From a virus: a stretch of 40,052 bases of DNA. A program made the position numbers and the translations under genes. The stretch is taken from the IMG/VR virus record IMGVR_UViG_3300025327_000081, positions 1 through 40,052 of that record; one strand, written 5' to 3'. This document shows positions 13,327 through 21,168 of this stretch, piece by piece; position 1 is the first letter of the stretch; every line of letters starts with the position of its first letter. Under the pieces are notes generated by a model. It did not search any database and was not told the origin of the DNA. It saw only the letters and a program-made list of their open reading frames with translations.

Positions 13327-14427
13327 ATGGATATCCAGCTTCCTCCCCGTTTCGTGGCGGTGCCGGCCAAAGTCATTTACTCCGACCTGGTCTCCTCATC
13401 GGATAAGGAATTCTTCCTCCGGCTGCTGGGCCTGGCCTGGGAGTATGACTATAAGCGCACCGCCGATCTCCCCTTGAAAGATCTGCTCCGGTTCCTGGGC
13501 ATTTCCCATGCCACCTTCTACCGCAAAATCGGAAAGCTGGCGAGTGAGGCCTGGCTGCTGTCCATGCCTACCCGCCCCGGCTGCGTTCGGTTCGCTTTTC
13601 CGCTTTCGCAGAATGGCCAGGGAAATGCCCAGGAACCGGCGAGTCTCAAGTTTGAGACTCGAGTCTCAAACTTGAGACTCCCTCCGGAGGATGAGGATGA
13701 GGAGGAGGATCTATTAATTAATTTAAAAGATCCTCCTCCTCCTCATCCTCCTCAGAGTCTCAAAAATGAGACAGTCTCAAAAATGAGACTCCTGCAATCC
13801 GCCGGCGTCAAGCCCGATATCGCCCAAAAGGTTGACCAGGACCCCGAAACCAGCCTCGACGATATCCTGGCCAATATCGCCTACGCCCATGATCCCAGGA
13901 TCAGCGCCCGGCAGCCGGCCATCATCCTGGGCATCAACCTGCTCAACGGCTACCGCCCGGACGCCACCTATTATGGCGATCCCGCCCGGATCCCCGCCGC
14001 CATCCTCGAGCGCGCCGGCCTGGCCAGCCTGTTGGAGCCGGACTCCAGCGATGGAGCCGAGCCCACAGATGAGCCTACGGCCTATCCACAGGTGGACCCC
14101 GGCGAACCTTCAACCGGGGTGGAGCACGTGGTCGCGCCCAGTCCGGATCTCGACCAGCTCATTTCCGGCACCTTCACTGCCCGCAAAGCCTGGCAGGCCG
14201 CCCGCGATCAGCTCCAGATGGAGCTGCCCAAGGCCGTCTTCGACGCCTGGCTCAGCCAGGCCGAGCTGCTCGCCTACCGGGATGGCGCCTTCACCATCGG
14301 CTGCCCTAATGCCTATGCCGCCATGTGGTTGGAAAGCCGGTTGACCTCGACCCTCACCCGCTTGCTGACCGGCATCTGCAACCGGTCCGCCGGCGTCCAA
14401 TTCGTAGCACTCAGCCTCGCCGAATAA
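13327..14427 (+). CDS. Replication protein: winged-helix N-terminus plus DnaA-N domain (366 aa)
   Basis: Residues 20-85 (LVSSSDKEFFLRLLGLAWEY, then LPLKDLLRFLGISHATFYRK) form a winged helix of phage replication initiators. Residues about 105-160 are a low-complexity linker dictated by repeats in the DNA (see origin). The last 75 residues match DnaA domain I: WQAARDQLQMELPKAVFDAW, then GAFTIGCPNAYAAMWLESRL and VQFVAL. DnaA domain I binds the replicative helicase and helper proteins, so the protein likely opens the origin and recruits host helicase, as lambda O does via P. parB starts 28 bp downstream, past a parS-like site. Confidence 0.85.
   Translation: MDIQLPPRFVAVPAKVIYSDLVSSSDKEFFLRLLGLAWEYDYKRTADLPLKDLLRFLGISHATFYRKIGKLASEAWLLSMPTRPGCVRFAFPLSQNGQGNAQEPASLKFETRVSNLRLPPEDEDEEEDLLINLKDPPPPHPPQSLKNETVSKMRLLQSAGVKPDIAQKVDQDPETSLDDILANIAYAHDPRISARQPAIILGINLLNGYRPDATYYGDPARIPAAILERAGLASLLEPDSSDGAEPTDEPTAYPQVDPGEPSTGVEHVVAPSPDLDQLISGTFTARKAWQAARDQLQMELPKAVFDAWLSQAELLAYRDGAFTIGCPNAYAAMWLESRLTSTLTRLLTGICNRSAGVQFVALSLAE
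13641..13791. other. Probable replication origin inside the initiator gene
   Basis: Four iterons: GAGTCTCAAGTTTGAGACTC (13641-13660), its reverse complement (13661-13680), and two shorter copies with core GTCTCAAAAATGAGAC (13755-13772, 13773-13790). Between them, a 14-bp inverted repeat (13699-13712, 13728-13741) encloses 15 bp of pure A/T (13713-13727). Palindromic iterons plus an unwinding-type AT core within the initiator's linker is the arrangement of the lambda origin. Confidence 0.82.
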
Positions 14428-14443
14428 CGTTCGCACGCGAACA
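14428..14443 (+). promoter_or_regulatory. parS-like 16-bp palindrome, site 3
   Basis: CGTTCGCACGCGAACA, with the full 14-bp core. It lies in the 27-bp gap between the initiator and parB, ending 11 bp before the parB start and just upstream of its SD (AGGAG). Well placed for ParB autoregulation. Confidence 0.75.
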
Positions 14444-14454
14444 CAGGAGCAACG

Positions 14455-16329
14455 ATGTACTATATCCCTCTCAACCTGATTGATCCGAATCCCTGGCAGC
14501 CCCGCCAGGCGTCAGACCCCGGCAAGATCCACGAATTGGCCACCAGCATCCTGTCCTATGCCAACTCCCATCCGGACACCGGCGGGCTTTTGCAGCTCCC
14601 CGCCGGTCGCCTGGTCGGACTCGACCCCGATCAGAAATGGTCAGGGGTAGACATTCAGGATATGCCCACATCCGGCGATCTGACCGGCTGGCTGATGGAC
14701 TTGGGCCTGATCTATCGCATTCAGCTCGCCTATGGCCACCGGCGGCTCGAGGCGTTCAAAGAGCTGGGTTCGAACCGCTTGCCGGTCGAGTTGGGCAAAT
14801 ACACCGACGAAGAGATGGCGACCATGGCCTGGGCGGAGAATAACGACCGCGAAGATCTGACCCCCATCGACCGGGCCTTGTTTGCCCAGAAGATCATCCA
14901 GGACTTCAACCTTACCCAGGAGAAAGCCGCCAAGAAACTCAACATGTCCCGGCCGGCCATCTCCAACCTGCTCCGCCTGCTCAAGCTGCCCGCCGATGTG
15001 CAGGCCCACCTGGCTTCCGGCCAGATCTCCCCCCGCCAGGCGGATGCCCTGCTCTCCCTGTTCAGCTTGCCCGAAGAGATTCGTAAGAAAGCGGAAATCC
15101 ATTGGGAAGAGAATGTCAAACCATCCGCCATCCTAAATGCTGCCGTCGAAGGCGAATCCTCCGAGAATACCCGCAAGCGCGTCACGCAGCTCACCGAGCG
15201 TTATGCAGAAAAGCTCAATAACGCCCCCTGGTCGCTCGCCCTGGTCTTCGCAGACTACCCCAACCGGCATGCCCCCGCCTGCTCCCAATGCGACGCCCGG
15301 CTGGATGAAGGCAACTGGAATTACTGCACCCTGCCGGAATGCTTCCGCTCTCGCTATAAAGCTTTCCAGCAGGACTACCTCCAGCGCGCCGGCCAGGTGT
15401 GCGGCATCCCGCCCCTCGAGGGAGACCGGGACCTCTACCGCACCACCTCTCTCTACAGAGAGCACGCCCAGATCCTCGCCACGAAATGCGAGAACCTGCG
15501 CCTGATCTACGAAGGCCGCCATAATGGGGCGTTTCCCCATCCGGAGGGCTTCCCCGAGGCCCGCATCCTCTGCCAGAAGCAAAACCAGTTCTGCACCTGC
15601 CTCAAGGGCCTGGAGCAAATGCAGAAAAGCGCCGCCCGGCCCCAGGCAGCCGAGAGCCAGGCCCTGCCTGACGGCAGCCAGGCTCCGGACCAGATGCAAG
15701 ATTCCGCGCTCTCTGGCCCGACTGCCGAGGAGCTGGAGGATGCCGCCCGCGTTGCCCGCGTTGCCCAGAAAGAGCGCCGCCGGCAGGTGCTCGACCTGGC
15801 CCGCCAGGCCTCCAACCTGTTCGCCGATGCCATGGACCGCGACGAGCCGGCTGCCTGGCGCCAGCTCGCCGGCAAACTCATCGGCTGGAGTCGTGTTGAC
15901 GATCTGAAAGAACTCGCCTCATCCGAGATCCGTAGGCGCATCGCCGATAAGCTGTCCGAAGAGCACAGCTACGACTACACCGGCGACTCCCGGCCCGATG
16001 ACGCCCTTCACCGCCTGAACGAGTGGCTAAAAGAGTCTGGCCTGCCCGCCCTGCGCCTGGATGGCTCCACGGCCGGGAATGACCCCCTCTCCGCCATCCT
16101 GCGCCGCTGGGGCCGCATCCAGGGCTGGCTGGAGCAGAACATCGAGACCGCCCCGCCCTATGCCATGCGCGGCAACCACGATAACCTGGAGCGCCTCAAC
16201 CTGGACCTGCATGAGCTGATCCAGGCCGGCCAGGCCCGCGCCGACGATCCGCTCCTGGCCGAGATCTACGGCGACCGTGGCTTCGCCTACTGGCTAGACC
16301 GGCTGGAGGCGCAACATGAAGAAGCCTAA
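14455..16329 (+). CDS. parB: ParB-family DNA-binding protein, enlarged (624 aa)
   Basis: Starts MYYIPLNLIDPNPWQPRQAS. CTP-binding ParB motifs: PNPWQPR (11-17), GHRR (94-97, usual G-E-R-R) and ENNDREDLTP (128-137), then an HTH (about 153-175, QEKAAKKLNMSRPAISNLLR). About 40 extra residues (45-85) split the N domain. After residue 260, where normal ParB has its dimer domain, a long C-terminus carries two Cys pairs (CSQCD...CTLPEC, then CQKQNQFCTC), likely zinc sites. It probably binds the dispersed 16-mers and works with ParA. It could instead be a ParB-like regulator. Confidence 0.88.
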   Translation: MYYIPLNLIDPNPWQPRQASDPGKIHELATSILSYANSHPDTGGLLQLPAGRLVGLDPDQKWSGVDIQDMPTSGDLTGWLMDLGLIYRIQLAYGHRRLEAFKELGSNRLPVELGKYTDEEMATMAWAENNDREDLTPIDRALFAQKIIQDFNLTQEKAAKKLNMSRPAISNLLRLLKLPADVQAHLASGQISPRQADALLSLFSLPEEIRKKAEIHWEENVKPSAILNAAVEGESSENTRKRVTQLTERYAEKLNNAPWSLALVFADYPNRHAPACSQCDARLDEGNWNYCTLPECFRSRYKAFQQDYLQRAGQVCGIPPLEGDRDLYRTTSLYREHAQILATKCENLRLIYEGRHNGAFPHPEGFPEARILCQKQNQFCTCLKGLEQMQKSAARPQAAESQALPDGSQAPDQMQDSALSGPTAEELEDAARVARVAQKERRRQVLDLARQASNLFADAMDRDEPAAWRQLAGKLIGWSRVDDLKELASSEIRRRIADKLSEEHSYDYTGDSRPDDALHRLNEWLKESGLPALRLDGSTAGNDPLSAILRRWGRIQGWLEQNIETAPPYAMRGNHDNLERLNLDLHELIQAGQARADDPLLAEIYGDRGFAYWLDRLEAQHEEA

Positions 16330-16567
16330 AGCGGCTCCCCGCCGCAGGCCCAGGTTCCACCGCGGCGAGCAGGTCCACCTGCTCCGCTTTCTCCCGCCGA
16401 TCCTGTCCGGCTCCACCGTTGCCATCCTGGAAGTGCGCGATGTGGGCCGGGAATACCGCTACCAGGTCGACTCCACCGAGTACCCGGAGAAGCCGGTCTG
16501 GGCCAGCGAAGACGACCTGGCATACCCCATGGACCCCGGCGCAGCCGGGCAGGAGCACAGCCGATGA
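16316..16567 (+). CDS. Small basic protein (83 aa)
   Basis: MKKPKAAPRRRPRFHRGEQV begins inside the last codons of parB (14-nt overlap). A basic tail is followed by a small beta-barrel-like domain (HLLRFLPPILSGSTVAILEV, then YRYQVDSTEYP). SH3- or KOW-like folds have such patterns. Coupled to the next gene by ATGA. Function unknown. Confidence 0.65.
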   Translation: MKKPKAAPRRRPRFHRGEQVHLLRFLPPILSGSTVAILEVRDVGREYRYQVDSTEYPEKPVWASEDDLAYPMDPGAAGQEHSR

Positions 16568-16692
16568 ACGCCATCCGCATCTTCATCCTTTGCATCCTGC
16601 TAGGCCGCCACATCAAACGCTACGACCTGCGCGAAGACCGCATCTGGTGCGCCCGCTGCCACTACGAGTTCTACCCCGAAGAGCGCCCATGA
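16564..16692 (+). CDS. CxxC mini-protein (42 aa)
   Basis: MNAIRIFILCILLGRHIKRY, then RIWCARCHYEFYPEE. It starts in the previous stop (ATGA) and stops in the next start (ATGA), so it is a locked operon member. A hydrophobic head and a CxxC zinc-type pair. Function unknown. Confidence 0.6.
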   Translation: MNAIRIFILCILLGRHIKRYDLREDRIWCARCHYEFYPEERP

Positions 16693-17180
16693 CCCCCGCC
16701 ATCCCCATCGACAGCCTGCCCGCCTTCCTGGAGCGCAATCGTCTGCGCCAGGAGCGGGCCGAATGGGGCTGGGAGCCGGGCGCCGAGCCGACCGTCTATG
16801 TTTCCCGTCTCCAGCCTGCCCTGCCCGGCCTTCCACCGGTGGAACAGGAGGCAAAGCCCTCACCCCCCCCTGTTCCACCCGCCCGGCCTTCGAAGCTGGC
16901 CCTGACTCTCGCCGGCATGCTGCGCCAGGCTGCCGCCCGCCCGGCCTCCGTCCAATCGAAAAATCTCTTCCGCGGCCTGCGCGTGGATATCATGGTGGGC
17001 ATCGACGGTCAGACCCGGCTCATGATCGCCAGGAAAGGCGTCTACCCGTCGGATGCCGAATGGGTCACCATCCTGTCCTACTGGCCCTATGACCCTCCGG
17101 ATATGGTCCCGGAGAAATTCGAATATAAACAGTGGCGCTGCATGCGCGCCGTCTGGCCCACTCCGGAGGTGCAGCCATGA
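16689..17180 (+). CDS. Unknown early protein (163 aa)
   Basis: Starts MTPAIPIDSLPAFLERNRLR at an ATGA overlap. A helical head, a Pro-rich linker (about 50-70), and a C-terminal beta domain (FRGLRVDIMVGIDGQTRLMI, then WVTILSYWPYDPPDMVPEKF). The last part recalls small phage proteins near partition or transfer genes; not recognised. Confidence 0.7.
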   Translation: MTPAIPIDSLPAFLERNRLRQERAEWGWEPGAEPTVYVSRLQPALPGLPPVEQEAKPSPPPVPPARPSKLALTLAGMLRQAAARPASVQSKNLFRGLRVDIMVGIDGQTRLMIARKGVYPSDAEWVTILSYWPYDPPDMVPEKFEYKQWRCMRAVWPTPEVQP

Positions 17181-17269
17181 AGCAAAGACAGTTCGAGCAA
17201 GCTTTTCTGATCGTGATCCTGGCGGCGCTGGCCCTCGTCGCGCTGGCCAAAGCCTTCCACCTGTACTAA
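17177..17269 (+). CDS. Single-span membrane mini-protein (30 aa)
   Basis: MKQRQFEQAF followed by a hydrophobic helix (LIVILAALALVALAKAF). Starts in the previous stop (ATGA). A short basic head and one span. It could be a small partner of the membrane FtsK-like motor downstream. Confidence 0.5.
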   Translation: MKQRQFEQAFLIVILAALALVALAKAFHLY

Positions 17270-17270
17270 A

Positions 17271-17319
17271 AGCCGGGCCGTTCAAGGCGGCCCGGCTGCC
17301 GGGGAGAGTGCTCCCGGCA
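17271..17319 (+). terminator. Two tandem hairpins after the mini-protein gene
   Basis: A 10-bp stem (17271-17280 with 17288-17297) then a 7-bp stem (17297-17303 with 17313-17319), sharing one base. Neither has a good U-tract, so it may be a partial terminator or an RNA-processing site between the parB and ftsK groups. Confidence 0.45.
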
Positions 17320-17352
17320 GGTTAATTGTATTTGAAAGATTGGAGAGTGCAA

Positions 17353-17817
17353 ATGACCAAACTCATTGTTTTCATCGGTATATTGGCCCTGGCCACCCTG
17401 GGCTTGCTGTCCTGGTCCGCCTCGCTGTCGAACAACGCCGTCGAGATCGCCCAGGCCCAGGCCGCTATCCAGGCCGCACGTGCGGCCCAGGACGCTGCCC
17501 AGGCCGCCCAGATCGCCGCTCGCGGCCTGTCGGCCGTGTCCGTGATCAACTCCCTGATCCTCCTGGTCCTGCTGGCCATCTGCCTGGCGCTGGTGGTGCT
17601 GCTGGGCTACTACGTCATCACCCACCGCCCCAGACCGCAGTGGGCGCCTGGCCCGAACGCCAATTTCCGCCGGGTGAACCAGCCCCGGCTGCCGCAGGCG
17701 GCCCCCACCGCCCAGGACATCCTCAATGCCATCATCTATCAGCAGGTCGCCGGCGGGAAACAAATCCAACTGTCGCAGCCTCCCGAAGAGCCGGGGGAAA
17801 GTGAGATCGAATGGTAG
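17353..17817 (+). CDS. Two-span membrane protein (154 aa)
   Basis: ATG 17353 (MTKLIVFIGILALATLGLLS) with GGAG 7 nt before. A first span at 3-20, an Ala-Gln-rich helix (QAQAAIQAARAAQDAAQAAQ), a second span (about 65-90), then a proline-rich cytoplasmic tail. Overlaps the ftsK-like gene by 7 nt, and the layout repeats that of its N-terminus (span, long Ala-rich helix, span). A membrane partner of that motor is a fair inference. Confidence 0.7.
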   Translation: MTKLIVFIGILALATLGLLSWSASLSNNAVEIAQAQAAIQAARAAQDAAQAAQIAARGLSAVSVINSLILLVLLAICLALVVLLGYYVITHRPRPQWAPGPNANFRRVNQPRLPQAAPTAQDILNAIIYQQVAGGKQIQLSQPPEEPGESEIEW

Positions 17818-19808
17818 CGCGCATCCTTCTTCTCCTGACCGTGGGCGCCCTGGTCTGGGGTGGGTGCAGCGCGCTCGTGCCGGGCGGGTCGCCATTTGGC
17901 ATCCCGCCTGCTGACCCGTCCGAGGCGGCAGTCTGGTCCGCCGACCGTACCCGGCAGGTACGCCAGGAAGGAAACCGCCAGGCAACCCTGGAAGCGGGGC
18001 AGCTTGAGCATGAGCAATCCGCCCAAGATACCCTGGACGCCAAGCAAGCCAAGCTTGACTCCGAGAAACGCGCCCTGGAAGAGGCCGCGGCCGCCCGCCG
18101 GGAAGAGTCCACCCGCGCCGCCCAGGCCCGCCTCGAGACCGCCGAAGCCACCCGCCAGCTAGCCACCATCGTGGTCCAGGAGACGGCTGCAGAGCGGGAT
18201 TGGATCGCCCAGGGCTGGACGGCTACCGCTGATAGCGTGCTCGCAGCCGCCAAGGCCACCGGCGACCAGGCCGCCGCCTGGAGGCAGGAGACCGCTGACG
18301 CGGCCGCCGTGCAGGCGCTCTCCACCGCCCAAGCCGCTCAGGCCCTGGTGGCAGCCCAGAAAGCCGAACAGGAACGGCTGAACACCGAGCGGCTCGTGAT
18401 CCGCAAATCGTTCGACGCCTGGGCGCCGTACCTGATCGGGTTGCTCATCGGGTCCGTAGTCGTGGCCGGCCTGTGGTACTGGCGCCGCCACCAGGTGGTG
18501 CCGCGCGATTCCAACGGACTCTTGCCGGGTATTCGGGTGGGCGATAGGGTGCTCGACCCAGAGCGCTCCATTCTGCCTGTTCTGGATCCGAAGATGCCGG
18601 TCCAGGCCAACCTGGCAGCCCATCTGCAGATCACCGAAAATGCCCAGAAAGTACAGGCGCTCAAGCAGCTCCAGGGGAAAGGTACTCCATCCCAGGCCCT
18701 GGGCCTGCTCAAATCCGCCCCGGCTGCATCGCCGGCTGCCAACGGCAATGGGAATGGGAATGGCGCCCACCTGCCCCCGGCGAGCTGGTCCCAGTTCGAG
18801 CGCGAGACCGGCCTGGCCATTCCGCTTGGAACGGGACCCAACGGGACTCTCCACCTTCCGGACCCGGAAGAATATCCACATCGCCTGCTCGCCGGCGCCA
18901 CGGGTGGCGGGAAATCCCGCTACGGCATTCGCCCCTATACAGCCGGCGCTCTGGGGCGCGGCTGGAATGTGGTCGCCCTGGGCGACCGCCGGCCGGTCGA
19001 TCTGAAGATCTTCACCAGCCATCCGAACTTCTACGACCTCACCCAGGACGACCCGGCCGAGATCGTGCGCTACCTGGCAGCCATCCAGGTCGAGATCAAG
19101 CGCCGGGAGGCCATGCTGTGGGATGCGGGCGCTTCCACCTGGTCGCGCCTTTCCCACCCGGATCCACGCGTGGCGATCGTGTTCGACGAGTTTGCCGCCC
19201 TCATCGATGCCTTAGAGGGGCCGACCAAGGCCAATTTCATCCGGCTGGTGAGCAATATCTCGCGCCTGGCGCGCAAGGTCGGCATCCACCTGGTGTGCGG
19301 AGTCCAAAACCCCACCGCCGACAATATCCGCCCTAGCATCAGGAGGAACATGCTGCCCGTGGCGTTCAAGGTCATCGACCAGGCCGCCAGCCGGGTCATC
19401 CTGGAATCCGATGGGGCGGAGAAACTGGTGCCGCCGCAGTACATGGCCCGCTGGACCGGACTCTGGCATGGGGTCGGGTTCGATCCCACCGATGAGCAGA
19501 TCGGCAATTACCTGGCCTCTCGCCAGGTGCCGGCCTACGACATGCCGGTATTCCTGGTCAAGCTGCCTGAGCCGGACGATCCGATCCTCCTGGAAGCGCA
19601 GGCCGAATCGGGAGTCCAGCGCCTGGCGGAGCAGATCCGCCCGGAGTGGGAGAAGGGCGCCAGCAAGCGGGCCATGGCGCGGGCCGCCGGCCGGGAATAC
19701 GCCGGCTGGTTTGCCGCCCAGATCGATAAGGCCATCGAGTATTTGAGTGCTACTACTACTTCCCTGGATGGCCAGGGTAGCGCCCCCGGGGTAGCCGGGG
19801 CGAAGTAG
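17811..19808 (+). CDS. FtsK/SpoIIIE-type membrane DNA translocase (665 aa)
   Basis: N-terminal hydrophobic segment with a Cys (WGGCS, weak lipobox) at 5-25, an Ala-Glu-rich coiled coil (about 50-195), a membrane span (206-224), a Gly-Asn linker (NGNGNGNG, about 311) and a RecA-like motor. Walker A GATGGGKS (362-369), Walker B VAIVFDE (454-460), then SRLARKVGIHLVCGVQNPTA as in FtsK/TraB motors. It likely pumps double-stranded DNA through or along the membrane. No gamma-type sequence reader domain is visible. Beside ParB and ParA it may aid partition or transfer between cells. Such motors also serve conjugation in actinomycete plasmids. Confidence 0.85.
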   Translation: MVARILLLLTVGALVWGGCSALVPGGSPFGIPPADPSEAAVWSADRTRQVRQEGNRQATLEAGQLEHEQSAQDTLDAKQAKLDSEKRALEEAAAARREESTRAAQARLETAEATRQLATIVVQETAAERDWIAQGWTATADSVLAAAKATGDQAAAWRQETADAAAVQALSTAQAAQALVAAQKAEQERLNTERLVIRKSFDAWAPYLIGLLIGSVVVAGLWYWRRHQVVPRDSNGLLPGIRVGDRVLDPERSILPVLDPKMPVQANLAAHLQITENAQKVQALKQLQGKGTPSQALGLLKSAPAASPAANGNGNGNGAHLPPASWSQFERETGLAIPLGTGPNGTLHLPDPEEYPHRLLAGATGGGKSRYGIRPYTAGALGRGWNVVALGDRRPVDLKIFTSHPNFYDLTQDDPAEIVRYLAAIQVEIKRREAMLWDAGASTWSRLSHPDPRVAIVFDEFAALIDALEGPTKANFIRLVSNISRLARKVGIHLVCGVQNPTADNIRPSIRRNMLPVAFKVIDQAASRVILESDGAEKLVPPQYMARWTGLWHGVGFDPTDEQIGNYLASRQVPAYDMPVFLVKLPEPDDPILLEAQAESGVQRLAEQIRPEWEKGASKRAMARAAGREYAGWFAAQIDKAIEYLSATTTSLDGQGSAPGVAGAK

Positions 19809-19827
19809 TAGTAGCAGTAGTAGCACT
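19746..19827. repeat. Compound inverted repeat at the end of the ftsK-like gene
   Basis: Outer arms AGTGCTACTACTACTTC (19746-19762) and 19802-19827 (with an extra 9-bp TAC/GTA unit) enclose two inner hairpins: CCCTGG/CCAGGG and CGCCCC/GGGGCG. It spans the last codons and the stop and ends before the next SD. It could form a cruciform or RNA multi-hairpin. Function unknown. Confidence 0.65.
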
Positions 19828-19841
19828 TTAGGAGCAAGACC

Positions 19842-19874
19842 ATGAGCCTGAAATATCCCTTAGGAGGTCTATGA
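19842..19874 (+). CDS. Possible 10-codon leader ORF
   Basis: AGGAGCAAGACC before ATG; codons read MSLKYPLGGL. Its stop overlaps the next start (ATGA), and the next gene's SD (AGGAGG) lies inside it. May couple translation, or be chance. Confidence 0.35.
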   Translation: MSLKYPLGGL

Positions 19875-20110
19875 AAATCGGCATGCTCTGGTTCGATAAC
19901 GATCCCAAGGCCGATCTCAAAGTAAAGATCGAGCGCGCCGCCAGCTACTACTCGAAGAAATACGGCCAGGCCCCCAACCTGTGCTTCGTTCATCCCAGCA
20001 TGGCGCCCGCGCCCAATGGCAAGCCGGACAGCATCGAGATCCGCGCTAACCGATCCGTCCGGCCCAATCATTTCTGGATCGGCGTTGCCGATCAGGCGGT
20101 GCAGCCATGA
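19871..20110 (+). CDS. Unknown protein upstream of parA (79 aa)
   Basis: AGGAGG lies 3 nt before ATG. MKIGMLWFDNDPKADLKVKI, then YYSKKYGQAPNLCFVHPSMA and RPNHFWIGV. A compact alpha/beta look with conserved-looking Trp, Asp and His residues. Overlaps parA by 4 nt (ATGA), so likely part of the same complex or pathway. Family not named. Confidence 0.75.
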   Translation: MKIGMLWFDNDPKADLKVKIERAASYYSKKYGQAPNLCFVHPSMAPAPNGKPDSIEIRANRSVRPNHFWIGVADQAVQP

Positions 20111-20892
20111 CCACCGTGATCAGCGTGGTCAATCAAAAGGGCGGCGTGGGTAAAACTACCAGCGTCGTCAACCTGGGTGATATCCTCGCCCGCATGGGCC
20201 TGACCGTGCTCATCATCGATACCGACACCCAGGGCAACTGCGCCGATCTCCTGGGCCTGCCGGCCGGGAATGAGCTGATTCGTATGCTCCACCCGGATCA
20301 GCAGCAGCCCCTGGACCAATGCATCATCGACACCGGCCGGGAGCGCTTGCAGATCATCCGCTCGGACAAAACCACCGCTCAGCTCAAATCTGCCCTGGCC
20401 GGCAATGGCCTGGCTGCCTTCGTCCTGGCGGAAGCCCTGGCGAGCTGCAAACACGATGTGGTGCTGATCGACTGCGCTCCCTCGCTCGACCTGACCATCC
20501 ACCTGGCGGTCTTGATTGCCAGCCACTGGATCCTCATCCCGGCCCACCTACAGCAGCTTGCCATCAAAGGCGTTCGGGAAGCATTTCAATCCATCGTTAC
20601 TGCCGGCCGTCATAGCGCGGTGCAGGTAACCGGCATCCTGCCCACCTTCCTGGATAACACCGAGAAAGAGAGCAAAATCCAGCTCATCAACCTGGTCAAA
20701 GCCTTTGGCGAGAAAGTCTACCCGCCGATCCCGGTGGACGCGAAAGCTAAGGAGGCCCCCCGTTTTGGGAAAACGCTCAACGAATATGCCCCTGGCTGCC
20801 GCTCCCTGTTTGGCTACAAAAACGGTGGCGGCCGCCAGGTCGGCGGATACTTGCAAGTCGCCGCCCGCCTGGTGAAGGACCTCGATCTATGA
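20107..20892 (+). CDS. parA: ParA-type partition ATPase (261 aa)
   Basis: Starts MTTVISVVNQKGGVGKTTSV: deviant Walker A KGGVGKTT at 11-18 with the signature Lys. Switch region IIDTDTQGN (36-44), Walker B VVLIDCAPSLDLT. About the usual length for a chromosomal or plasmid ParA without an HTH extension. It moves DNA-ParB complexes on the nucleoid. ATGA overlaps join it to genes on both sides. Candidate partners are ParB (14.4 kb) and the ribbon-helix-helix protein at 21.2 kb. Confidence 0.95.
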   Translation: MTTVISVVNQKGGVGKTTSVVNLGDILARMGLTVLIIDTDTQGNCADLLGLPAGNELIRMLHPDQQQPLDQCIIDTGRERLQIIRSDKTTAQLKSALAGNGLAAFVLAEALASCKHDVVLIDCAPSLDLTIHLAVLIASHWILIPAHLQQLAIKGVREAFQSIVTAGRHSAVQVTGILPTFLDNTEKESKIQLINLVKAFGEKVYPPIPVDAKAKEAPRFGKTLNEYAPGCRSLFGYKNGGGRQVGGYLQVAARLVKDLDL

Positions 20893-21167
20893 TCGAAAAA
20901 ATAGGCTCCGGTTTCGGGACGATGCAAATCGCTGCGCGGAAGCTGCGTGAGCAATACAATGATTTGGTTGCTGTTCTCAAAATTTATGAAGGTCTATCCG
21001 GAGATGTTTACTACGCAGTGACAGGAAACATCCCGGCAGAGATTGAAAATGGCAGCCGCCGTCATGTCGTGATCATCTGCGAACCCAATCAACTATCTAA
21101 CGCCGGCGCGGCTTGCAGGGCTGGCGTCCAAGACAGGCCGGAATTCTGGCTCTCGGTATGGGATTGA
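20889..21167 (+). CDS. Unknown protein after parA (92 aa)
   Basis: MIEKIGSGFGTMQIAARKLR, then LVAVLKIYEGLSGDVYYAVT and RRHVVIICEPNQLSNAG. Alpha/beta, with base use lower in GC than the flanks. Coupled to parA by ATGA. Not recognised. Confidence 0.65.
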   Translation: MIEKIGSGFGTMQIAARKLREQYNDLVAVLKIYEGLSGDVYYAVTGNIPAEIENGSRRHVVIICEPNQLSNAGAACRAGVQDRPEFWLSVWD

Positions 21168-21168
21168 T

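Noticed and set aside
13641-13791. CRISPR array
   Set aside because: Repeats are palindromic, directly adjacent or flank an AT block; there are no unique spacers of even length and no cas genes.
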